A model generated the notes under the pieces. It ran no database searches. It saw only the letters and a program-made list of their open reading frames with translations, and had not been told where the DNA came from. A program made the translations under genes and the position numbers. Of a stretch of 12,633 nt of DNA, positions 1 to 6,214 are shown in pieces. The stretch covers positions 1 through 12,633 of the forward strand of contig JAEWLQ010000048.1 of assembly GCA_023457495.1 (NCBI GenBank). The letters run 5' to 3'. Numbering within the stretch: position 1 is the stretch's first letter; each line of letters begins with the position of its first letter. The stretch is from Pseudomonadota bacterium (GTDB taxonomy: Bacteria > Pseudomonadota > Gammaproteobacteria > Steroidobacterales > Steroidobacteraceae).

Positions 1-1
1 A

Positions 2-601
2 ACTCAGTCTTTTCTCACCCGGCACCAACTCCAGCAACCGCGCGAGGCGGATCAAGGGATCGTCGAGTTCGAGCAGAGTCTGCTTGTCCTCGAGCGCGAG
101 GGGCAGCAGTTCGCTCAGCCGTGAGCCGACCCAGGCCGCGTCGTCGAAGCTGCGCTGGACGTGCGTGTACTGGGCCGGCAGATCGTCGAGCGCACGCTTC
201 ACGGTCGCGCGTAACACCGCGTATTGCTCGGGCAGCGGCAGCGCCGCTTCCTCTGGAAGCCAGTCGATTTCGGCCATGTTGAGGCCGTCATGCGCGCGCC
301 ATACGCGCAGCACGCGGAACTTGCGGTCGCCGATGCAGCTGATGCCGAGCAGTCCGTCCTTGAGCTTGAAGAAATCGACGATGCGGGCGCTGCACCCTAC
401 GGTCGCGGTCGTGGCGACCTCTCCGGCTTCATCGCCCTCCTCGATGAGCACGACGCCGAACACCTGCTGCTCGCGCATGCAGCGGCGCACCATGTCCGTG
501 TAACGCGTCTCGAAGATGCGCAGCGGCAGCGGACCGCCGGGGAAGAGCACGGTGTGGAGCGGAAACAGGGGAATGACGCTGTTTTCCGCGGCGGCCATCA
601 T
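2..601 (-). CDS. LON peptidase substrate-binding domain protein (3' end cut by window)
   Basis: The reading frame is open from the ATG at 601 to the window edge, giving 200 codons with no stop seen. The N-terminus carries the LON-N signature: IPLFPLHTVLFPG at residues 10-22, then PLRIFETRY at 26-34. Further on are ATVGCSARI and a helical C-terminal part (ALDDLPAQYT, SELLPLALEDKQTLLELDDP). Stand-alone LON-N proteins of about 190-220 aa lack the AAA+ and protease domains of Lon, so this is probably a small cytoplasmic substrate- or peptide-binding protein of unknown role; at most a few residues are missing. The start overlaps the stop of mpl (ATGA at 601-598), which indicates translational coupling; a second ATG follows at 598. 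It is the third visible gene of the minus-strand operon. The family call is firm, the function is not. Confidence 0.88.
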   Translation of the reverse strand, partial: MMAAAENSVIPLFPLHTVLFPGGPLPLRIFETRYTDMVRRCMREQQVFGVVLIEEGDEAGEVATTATVGCSARIVDFFKLKDGLLGISCIGDRKFRVLRVWRAHDGLNMAEIDWLPEEAALPLPEQYAVLRATVKRALDDLPAQYTHVQRSFDDAAWVGSRLSELLPLALEDKQTLLELDDPLIRLARLLELVPGEKRLS

Positions 602-2025
602 GCCCTCCCGGGCACGTCCTTCGGCGTCTTCGCCGCCAGCCGCTCGAGTAGTTTGCCGTGCAACCCACCGAACCCGCCGTTGCTCATGATGAGCACCTGG
701 TCGCCGGATTGCGTGGCACGCAGCAGGCCCTCGAGCAGATCATCGAAAGTCCGCGCGAGATTGCCGCGGTTACCGAGCGAGGCGACCACCGCGTCGGCGT
801 CCCAGCCCAGATCCGGCGGCGCGAAAATCCACACCGCATCCGCCGCCGACAGCGACGGCGCGAGCGTGTCGCGGTGCACGCCCATCTTCATGGTGGCCGA
901 GCGCGGCTCGAGCACCGCGACGATGCGCTTCTTGCCAACCTTGCGGCGCAGGCCGTCGAGCGTCAGCGCGATCGCCGTCGGGTGATGCGCGAAGTCATCG
1001 TAGACCGCGACGCCCTGCACTTCCCCGCGCAGCTCCAGCCGGCGTTTGACGCCGCGGAATTCGGCCAGCGCCGCGATCGCCTTCTCCGGCGGAATGCCGA
1101 CGTGACTGGCGGCCGCGATCGCCGCCAGCGCGTTCTCCGCGTTGTGCGCGCCCAGCAGCGACCAGCGCAGGCGACCGAGTTGCCCCGGTCCGTGAAACAC
1201 CTCGAATTCCGAATAGTCCTGGGGCGCGTCCCCGCCCGGCATCCGCAATGTCCAGTTCGGCGGCGGCGGCGCATCGGGCCCATCGCGGCCCGGATCCTTC
1301 GAGAACGTCTCGCGCGGCGTCCACGCGCCCATCGCGAGCACGGTCGCGAGGTTCGCGTCGCGGTGATTCCAGAGAATCCGGCCGGACGCGGGGATCGTGC
1401 GGACCAGGTGATGAAACTGCTTCTGGATCGCGCCGAGGTTCTCGTAGATGTCGGCGTGATCGAACTCGAGGTTGTTGAGGATCGCGGTGCGGGGGCGGTA
1501 GTGGACGAATTTCGCGCGCTTGTCGAAGAACGCGGTGTCGTACTCGTCCGCCTCGATGACGAAGAACTTTCGTCCGCCGAGCCGCGCGCTCACCGGGAAG
1601 TTTCCGGGAACACCGCCGATCAGGAATCCCGGTGCGAGCCCGGCGTGCTCGAGGATCCAGGCGAGCATGCTCGAAGTGGTGGTCTTGCCGTGTGTGCCTG
1701 CAACCGCGAGCACGTGCTGGTCGCGCAGCACTTCGCGGGCCAGCCATTCGGGTCCCGAGGTGTAGGGAATGCCACTGTCGAGCAGCGCTTCGATGACCGG
1801 CACGCCGCGAGTCATGACGTTACCCACCACGACGACATCGGGCCGCGGCGCGAGCTGCGCCGCCTCGAAGCCGCTCGTGAGCTCGATGCCGAGCGCCTCG
1901 AGCTGCGTGCTCATCGGTGGATAGACGTTCCTGTCGGAGCCCGTGACGCGATGCCCCGCGGCCTTGGCGATCGCGGCGATGCCGCCCATGAAGGTGCCGC
2001 AGATGCCGAGAATGTGAACGTGCAT
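598..2025 (-). CDS. mpl: UDP-N-acetylmuramate:L-alanyl-gamma-D-glutamyl-meso-diaminopimelate ligase
   Basis: This murein-recycling ligase joins the recovered tripeptide L-Ala-gamma-D-Glu-mDAP to UDP-MurNAc, using ATP, in the cytoplasm. The product is 475 aa, slightly above the usual 450-460. Visible in order: an N-terminal nucleotide-fold HVHILGICGTFMGG; the ATP loop GTHGKTTT at 110-117; FVIEADEYDTAFFDKR at 155-170; NNLEFDHADI at 184-193; HNAEN at 294-298; YDDFAHHPT at 342-350; and MSNGGFGG at 447-454. The ADEYD and EFDHADI forms separate Mpl from MurC. A proline-rich loop near 243-268 accounts for the extra length. The ATG at 2025 is chosen because homology begins there and AGGAC lies just upstream; the frame runs open further upstream, but that stretch is the shadow of the preceding gene. 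It sits 23 bp after the membrane-protein gene and overlaps the LON-domain gene by 4 bp. Confidence 0.96.
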   Translation of the reverse strand: MHVHILGICGTFMGGIAAIAKAAGHRVTGSDRNVYPPMSTQLEALGIELTSGFEAAQLAPRPDVVVVGNVMTRGVPVIEALLDSGIPYTSGPEWLAREVLRDQHVLAVAGTHGKTTTSSMLAWILEHAGLAPGFLIGGVPGNFPVSARLGGRKFFVIEADEYDTAFFDKRAKFVHYRPRTAILNNLEFDHADIYENLGAIQKQFHHLVRTIPASGRILWNHRDANLATVLAMGAWTPRETFSKDPGRDGPDAPPPPNWTLRMPGGDAPQDYSEFEVFHGPGQLGRLRWSLLGAHNAENALAAIAAASHVGIPPEKAIAALAEFRGVKRRLELRGEVQGVAVYDDFAHHPTAIALTLDGLRRKVGKKRIVAVLEPRSATMKMGVHRDTLAPSLSAADAVWIFAPPDLGWDADAVVASLGNRGNLARTFDDLLEGLLRATQSGDQVLIMSNGGFGGLHGKLLERLAAKTPKDVPGRA

Positions 2026-2048
2026 GAAGGTCCTGGGGCGGGCTTCTG

Positions 2049-2600
2049 TCAGGCGGGTTTTTCCGGGGCGCCGAACAGCATCCAGAAGACCACGGCGCCC
2101 GCGATATTCTGGCCGAACAGGAACGCGATCGACACGACAAACGGCCACTCGAACGCGGCGCGCACGATGCGCACCTGCACGATGAACATCCAGACGGCGA
2201 TCAGCGCGGTGAGGATGAGGAGCGCGAACGGCGGCGGGACCTGCGGGTCGTGTGTCTCCATGTAGGGAAGCAGCGCGCTGGCCATGGGCAGCAGCGCGGG
2301 CAGGAACAACGCGCTCACGCCGAACAGCGCCGTGATGGTCTGCGCGAAGCGCTCGCGTTTCTGCGTGATGCGAAACGCGAGGTCGAACCACAGCAGGGTC
2401 ACGAGGGTTCCGACGATGAGCTGCAGCGGCCAGTTGCGCGGCGCGTTCGGCATCGTGGCCGTCATCAACGCATAGACCACGAGATTGAACACGACCGCGC
2501 CCGCCATCAGCGCCGTCGAGGCAGGCAGGCTCTCAGGCCCGCGCCGCAACAGCGCGATGTCGAAGATGACGCCGAACAATGCGCGCAGGTTCCCAAGCAT
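2049..2600 (-). CDS. Multi-pass inner-membrane protein, function unknown
   Basis: The product is a 183-aa hydrophobic protein from the ATG at 2600 (an in-frame GTG at 2621 would add 7 residues). It begins with an amphipathic stretch LFGVIFDIALLRRGPESLPAS. About four or five membrane segments follow, near residues 30-50, 57-76, 87-108, 120-142 and 152-178, ending in FGAPEKPA. I know of similar proteins of this size with the DIALLRRGPE start beside mpl-type genes in gammaproteobacteria, but no function. It is the first gene of the minus-strand operon, 23 bp upstream of mpl, and divergent from rnd with only about 40 bp between. Neither possible start has a convincing Shine-Dalgarno; a TACAAT box lies just upstream, so a very short leader is possible. 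A link to envelope or peptidoglycan recycling is suggested only by position. Confidence 0.8.
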   Translation of the reverse strand: MLGNLRALFGVIFDIALLRRGPESLPASTALMAGAVVFNLVVYALMTATMPNAPRNWPLQLIVGTLVTLLWFDLAFRITQKRERFAQTITALFGVSALFLPALLPMASALLPYMETHDPQVPPPFALLILTALIAVWMFIVQVRIVRAAFEWPFVVSIAFLFGQNIAGAVVFWMLFGAPEKPA

Positions 2601-2612
2601 AATGCGGCCGGG

Positions 2613-2618
2613 ATTGTA
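2613..2618 (-). promoter_or_regulatory. Possible -10 box for the membrane protein-mpl-LON operon
   Basis: On the minus strand the hexamer TACAAT (5 of 6 matches to the sigma-70 -10 box) lies 12 nt before the ATG at 2600. No good -35 is seen at 16-18 bp (GGTCTG at the right distance). If it is used, transcription would start about 5 nt before the ATG, making the message almost leaderless, which would fit the absent Shine-Dalgarno. Confidence 0.3.
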
Positions 2619-2641
2619 CACGTCACCGGAGTTCCCAGACC

Positions 2642-3718
2642 TTGATGATCGACACCGCCGCTGCGCTCGCCGCGTTTTCCGACAAGTCCCTGCGCGCCTC
2701 CACGCTTGCGCTCGACACGGAATTCATGCGCGAGAAAACCTACCGCGCCGACCTGTGCCTGCTGCAGATCGCGGAAAATGGCGAGGCCGTGTGCATCGAT
2801 CCGATCGCGCTGCCGGATTTCTCGGCGCTCGTGCCGGCGCTGACCTCGCCCGCGATCGTGAAGGTGATGCATGCGGCGCGACAGGACCTCGAGGTGCTGC
2901 TGCCGGCGGTCGGACTCGTGCGCCCGGTATTCGATACCCAGATCGCGGCGGCGCTCGCCGGCCATCCATCCCAGATCGGTTATGCCGAGCTCGCGCGGCG
3001 CCTGCTCGGCGTGGAGCTCTCCAAGGCCCACACGCGCACGGACTGGTCACGCCGCCCGCTGTCGCCCGAGCAGCAGGAATACGCGCTCGACGACGTCCGG
3101 CACCTCGGCGCGCTGCGCGACAGCTTGTTAGAGACGCTGCGCGCCAAGGACCGCATCGCCTGGCTCGACGAGGAGCTCGCCGCGCTCGGCAACGAGAATG
3201 CGCTGCGCGTCGATCCGGACGACGCCTGGAAGAAGGTCAAGGGATTGCCCTCGCTCGATGCGGAGCGTCAGAAGCTCGTGCAGGCATTGGCGGCCTGGCG
3301 CGAGCGGCGCGCCGATGAGCGCAACCGTCCGCGCGGCTGGATCCTGGACGACGTGGTGCTGCGTGAAATCGTGCTGCGCCTGCCGCGATCCGCGGAAGCC
3401 CTGGCCGCGCTGCCCGAGATGCCGGAGTCCGTGGCCCGCAAATGCGGCGAAGAGCTGCTGCAGATCGTGCGCGACAGCGGGATATCCGATCCGCCGCCGC
3501 CGCTGCCCAGGCGCGAACGTCCCGACGCCGCGCAGGTCGCGCTGGTCAAGCGCCTGACGGAGGTCGCGGCCGGCATCGCGCAGGAGCTGGGCATCGGCGC
3601 GGAAGTGCTCGCGACGCGCCGCGAGCTCGAAAAGCTCGCCTCCGGCCGGCGCGACGTTTCCCTGCTGCGCGGCTGGCGTCAGCAGGTGGCGGGCGACAAG
3701 TTGTTAGCGGCGCTCTGA
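2642..3718 (+). CDS. rnd: Ribonuclease D
   Basis: This 3'-5' exoribonuclease acts in tRNA and stable-RNA 3' maturation in the cytoplasm. The product is 358 aa, close to the E. coli length. The DEDDy exonuclease residues are all visible: D25 and E27 in ALDTEFMRE, D82 in MHAARQDLEVL, and Y147/D151 in EYALDDVRHLG, with FDTQIAAAL and DWSRRPLSPEQ between. An HRDC region follows, around RLPRSAEALAALPEMPESVARKCGEELL. The start is TTG (2642) or the adjacent ATG (2645), a one-residue difference. GGAG at 2628-2631 sits 10 nt before the TTG and 13 nt before the ATG, so spacing mildly favours the TTG. It is a single gene, divergent from the membrane protein-mpl operon and convergent with adk (19 bp between the stops). 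Confidence 0.95.
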   Translation: MMIDTAAALAAFSDKSLRASTLALDTEFMREKTYRADLCLLQIAENGEAVCIDPIALPDFSALVPALTSPAIVKVMHAARQDLEVLLPAVGLVRPVFDTQIAAALAGHPSQIGYAELARRLLGVELSKAHTRTDWSRRPLSPEQQEYALDDVRHLGALRDSLLETLRAKDRIAWLDEELAALGNENALRVDPDDAWKKVKGLPSLDAERQKLVQALAAWRERRADERNRPRGWILDDVVLREIVLRLPRSAEALAALPEMPESVARKCGEELLQIVRDSGISDPPPPLPRRERPDAAQVALVKRLTEVAAGIAQELGIGAEVLATRRELEKLASGRRDVSLLRGWRQQVAGDKLLAAL

Positions 3719-3737
3719 CTCCGGGCGCGCCGCGGGA

Positions 3738-4676
3738 CTATCTACGCGACGTCCTGCGCGACGCCTTGGCGCGCGTAGACTTCGCCGCGGCCTTGCGTTT
3801 CGCCTTGACGCGTACCTTGCGCGCCTTCTGCCGCACGATCGAGCGGGTCTTGGCCTTGGCGCGCCGTGTCCGCGCGATCCGCGACGGTCTCGGATTCGCC
3901 TTCTTGAGCCGCACGACCTTGCGCGCGCGCTTCTTCGCCTTGACCTTGGCGCGCTTCGCGGCGATGCGCGTGCCCTTGACCTTTCCCTGGGTCTTTTTCG
4001 GGGGCGCGACAGCGGCTCCACCGCCGGCCGCCAGTGTGTCGAACATCCGTTGTGTGACCACGTCGATGTCCCCCTCGGCGTCGATCACGCGGATCAAGCC
4101 GGTGTAGGAGTAGTAACCGGAAACCGGTTTGCGGGTCTTTTCCTCGTAGACGCGCAGGCGCTCACGCACCGTTTCTTCCTGGTCGTCGGGCCGCTGCACG
4201 ACCTGGTGGGCGGTGCTTCCCGGCACGCATTCCGGAGGAATGGATGGCGGCGCGGTGACGACGTGGAAGACCTTCTTGCACAGCTCGCACACGCGCCGGC
4301 CCGAGAGCCGCTGCACGAGCTGGTCGGTGTTCACCTCGAACAACAGCACGGCGTCGACCGGCTTGCCGAGCTCGGCGAGCAGCCGCGTGAGGCCTTCCGC
4401 CTGCGCGACCGTGCGCGGGAATCCATCGAGGATGAATCCCTTCGCCGCATCGGGCTGCGTGAGCCGTTCGCGGATGATCTCGAGCATCGTCTGATCATCG
4501 ACGTACGCGCCCGCGGCCATGATTTCCTTCGCGCGCAGACCCAGCGGCGTTCCGTCCGCCAGGTGCTTGCGCAGGATGTCGCCGGTGGACACATGCGGGA
4601 TGTGGAAGTGATTGACGAGACGCTGGGCCTGCGTGCCCTTGCCCGACCCGGGCGCGCCCATGAGTACGATGCGCAT
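3738..4676 (-). CDS. adk: Adenylate kinase with a long Lys/Arg-rich C-terminal tail
   Basis: The enzyme interconverts ATP + AMP and 2 ADP in the cytoplasm. Residues 1-216 are a normal core: P-loop GAPGSGKGT at 7-15, STGDILR at 30-36, GFILDGFPRT at 80-89, the LID starting GRRVCELCKKVFHV, and DDQEETVRERL at 164-174. The LID holds C130, C133 and C150, as in zinc-binding adenylate kinases, but no fourth Cys; H157 is nearby. After about residue 217 comes a tail to residue 312 built of K, R, A and V (for example AAKRAKVKAKKRARK), with roughly 40 basic and no acidic residues. It resembles bacterial histone-H1-like or AlgP-type tails. Usual adenylate kinase length is 214-220 aa, so the tail is extra. 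The ATG at 4676 is set by the family start MRIVLMGAPG; no strong Shine-Dalgarno is seen. It is divergent from the PPi-phosphofructokinase gene. Confidence 0.95.
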   Translation of the reverse strand: MRIVLMGAPGSGKGTQAQRLVNHFHIPHVSTGDILRKHLADGTPLGLRAKEIMAAGAYVDDQTMLEIIRERLTQPDAAKGFILDGFPRTVAQAEGLTRLLAELGKPVDAVLLFEVNTDQLVQRLSGRRVCELCKKVFHVVTAPPSIPPECVPGSTAHQVVQRPDDQEETVRERLRVYEEKTRKPVSGYYSYTGLIRVIDAEGDIDVVTQRMFDTLAAGGGAAVAPPKKTQGKVKGTRIAAKRAKVKAKKRARKVVRLKKANPRPSRIARTRRAKAKTRSIVRQKARKVRVKAKRKAAAKSTRAKASRRTSRR

Positions 4677-4736
4677 GCTAGATTCTTGACCTTGAAACCT
4701 GCCCCCTCGAAGGGGCGTCACACTACCCAAACCACT

Positions 4737-4761
4737 CCGCGCAGGCAAACGCCCGCGCAGG
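4737..4761. repeat. 9-bp direct repeat in the adk/pfp divergent region
   Basis: CCGCGCAGG occurs at 4737-4745 and again at 4753-4761, both perfect, 16 bp apart. It lies 28 bp before the phosphofructokinase start and 60 bp upstream of adk. A short hairpin (GCCCC 4701-4705 with GGGGC 4712-4716) lies in the same 112-bp gap. The repeats could be operator half-sites; this is unproven. Confidence 0.4.
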
Positions 4762-4788
4762 ACATATCACGAGACAAACGAGAGACCT

Positions 4789-6072
4789 ATGAAACGCCCC
4801 TCCGCCAAGAAACAGAAGCCCATGAATGCGTTTTATGCTCAATCGGGCGGCGTCTCGGCGGTCATCAACGCGTCCGCCGCGGGCGTCATCGAAGCGGCGA
4901 TGAAGTCGAAAAAGATAGGCAAGGTATACGCAGGTCGACATGGCATCGTCGGCGCGTTGACCGAAGATCTCATTGACGTCAGCAAGGAGTCGCTCGCGAC
5001 CATCAAGGGCCTGCGTCATACCCCCGCCGGCGCGTTCGGCAGCGCCCGCTACAAGCTCAAGAGCCTCGAGCAGGATCGCGCGAAGTACGAGCGCCTCATC
5101 GAGGTCTTCAAGGCGCACGACATCGGCTATTTCTTCTACAACGGCGGCAATGACTCGATGGACACCGCTAACAAGGTGTCCCAGATCGGCGACCAGCTCG
5201 GTCACCGCGTGATCTGCGTCGGCGTGCCGAAGACCGTCGACAACGACCTGCCGCACACGGACTGCACGCCGGGCTTCGGCTCCGTCGCCAAGTACATCGC
5301 CGTTTCCACGCGCGAGGCCGCGCTCGACGTCGCCTCGATGGCGAAGACCTCCACCAAGGTGTTCGTGATGGAGGTCATGGGCCGCCACGCCGGCTGGATC
5401 GTCTCGGCCGCGGGCCTCGCGGGCAAGGGTCCGGACGAAGCGCCGCACATCATCCTGTTCCCCGAAATCGCCTTCGACAAGGAGAAGTTCCTCGCGAAGG
5501 TCAAGGACGTAGTTAGCCGCGTGGGCTACTGCGTGGTCGTCGTCTCGGAAGGCGTACACGACGCGGACGGCAAGTTCCTCGCGGACGCGGGCACCAAGGA
5601 CGCCTTCGGCCACACGCAGCTCGGCGGGGTCGCGCCCGTGGTCGCGAACATGGTTCGTGAAGCGCATGGCTACAAGTATCACTGGGCGGTGCCGGACTAC
5701 CTGCAGCGCGCCTCGCGCCACATCGCCTCGAAGGTGGACGTGCAGCAGGCTTACGCGATGGGCAAGGCCGCCGTCGAACTCGCCGTGAGCGGCAAGGATG
5801 CGGTGATGCCGACCATCATCCGCAAGAAGTCGAAGCCGTATAAGTGGGTCGTGGGCAGCGTGCCGCTCAGCGAAGTGGCGAATGTCGAAAAGAAGCTGCC
5901 GCGCGATTACATCACCGAAGATGGCTTCGGCATCACCGAGAAATGCCGCGCCTATCTGCAGCCGCTGATCGAGGGCGAGGATTACCCGCCGTACAAGGAT
6001 GGCCTGCCGGTGTACGTGAAGATCAAGGGCGTCGCGGTGAAGAAGAAGCTCAACACCGAGTTCAAGCCGTAA
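4789..6072 (+). CDS. pfp: Pyrophosphate-dependent 6-phosphofructokinase
   Basis: This cytoplasmic glycolytic enzyme phosphorylates fructose 6-phosphate, reversibly, with pyrophosphate rather than ATP. The product is 427 aa. The N-terminus has AFYAQSGGVSAVINASAAG. GGNDS at 119-123 puts Asp122 where ATP enzymes have Gly (GGDGS), and PKTVDND at 147-153 puts Lys148 where ATP enzymes have Gly (PGTIDND). Both changes mark PPi users. MEVMGRHAGW and the C-terminal PPYKDGLP are also typical. The GGNDS form matches my memory of the Xanthomonas PPi enzyme. The ATG at 4789 adds a short basic leader (MKRPSAKKQK) before a second ATG at 4822; the weak AGAGA before 4789 makes the first only a little more likely. 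It is divergent from adk and followed by the glycine-zipper gene and the proton-pumping pyrophosphatase on the same strand. Confidence 0.93.
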   Translation: MKRPSAKKQKPMNAFYAQSGGVSAVINASAAGVIEAAMKSKKIGKVYAGRHGIVGALTEDLIDVSKESLATIKGLRHTPAGAFGSARYKLKSLEQDRAKYERLIEVFKAHDIGYFFYNGGNDSMDTANKVSQIGDQLGHRVICVGVPKTVDNDLPHTDCTPGFGSVAKYIAVSTREAALDVASMAKTSTKVFVMEVMGRHAGWIVSAAGLAGKGPDEAPHIILFPEIAFDKEKFLAKVKDVVSRVGYCVVVVSEGVHDADGKFLADAGTKDAFGHTQLGGVAPVVANMVREAHGYKYHWAVPDYLQRASRHIASKVDVQQAYAMGKAAVELAVSGKDAVMPTIIRKKSKPYKWVVGSVPLSEVANVEKKLPRDYITEDGFGITEKCRAYLQPLIEGEDYPPYKDGLPVYVKIKGVAVKKKLNTEFKP

Positions 6073-6083
6073 TCGAGGAAGCT

Positions 6084-6115
6084 GCCGCCGCGCACGCTCG
6101 AGCGTGCGTGGCGGT
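6084..6115 (+). terminator. Long GC-rich palindrome after pfp, possible terminator
   Basis: A perfect 18-bp palindrome at 6091-6108 (CGCACGCTC with GAGCGTGCG) is extended on each side by seven more pairs, of which two are G-T, out to 6084 and 6115. It begins 12 bp after the pfp stop. The size and position suit a terminator or 3' stabilising hairpin, but only TTCC follows, with no U-run, so intrinsic termination is doubtful. Confidence 0.45.
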
Positions 6116-6155
6116 TCCATCCGAATGTGCGACCGGTGTCGCGAATTCGGGAATG

Positions 6156-6182
6156 TTGCGGTCGTGGACGCGCGTCTATAAG
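6156..6182 (+). promoter_or_regulatory. Weak promoter candidate for the glycine-zipper gene
   Basis: TTGCGG (6156-6161) and TATAAG (6177-6182) are separated by 15 bp, which is shorter than optimal. TATAAG is a 5 of 6 match to the -10 box. The predicted start near 6189 would give a leader of about 25 nt. Confidence 0.25.
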
Positions 6183-6184
6183 TA

Positions 6185-6210
6185 GCTCCTGAAGTTCATA
6201 CCGCAGGAGC
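6185..6210 (+). promoter_or_regulatory. Inverted repeat that would sequester the Shine-Dalgarno
   Basis: GCTCCTG (6185-6191) is perfectly complementary to CAGGAGC (6204-6210), with a 12-nt loop. The right arm contains the AGGAG ribosome binding site of the gene starting at 6215. If the message begins upstream of 6185, the site would be paired. The TATAAG promoter candidate would start transcription inside the left arm, which would spoil the stem. Confidence 0.35.
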
Positions 6211-6214
6211 CGTC

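Noticed and set aside
658..2265. A long open frame on the plus strand opposite mpl
   Set aside because: It is antisense to a clear Mpl with all motifs, and its product is Arg/Glu/Asp/His-rich without hydrophobic cores, as expected for a high-GC shadow frame.
3742..3778. CTACGCG...CGCGTAG inverted repeat near the adk stop, as an adk terminator
   Set aside because: It is inside the coding tail, the arms are only 7 bp with a long loop, and no T-run follows on the minus strand.
4723..6120. A 465-codon open frame opposite pfp
   Set aside because: It covers the PPi-phosphofructokinase on the other strand and has shadow composition.
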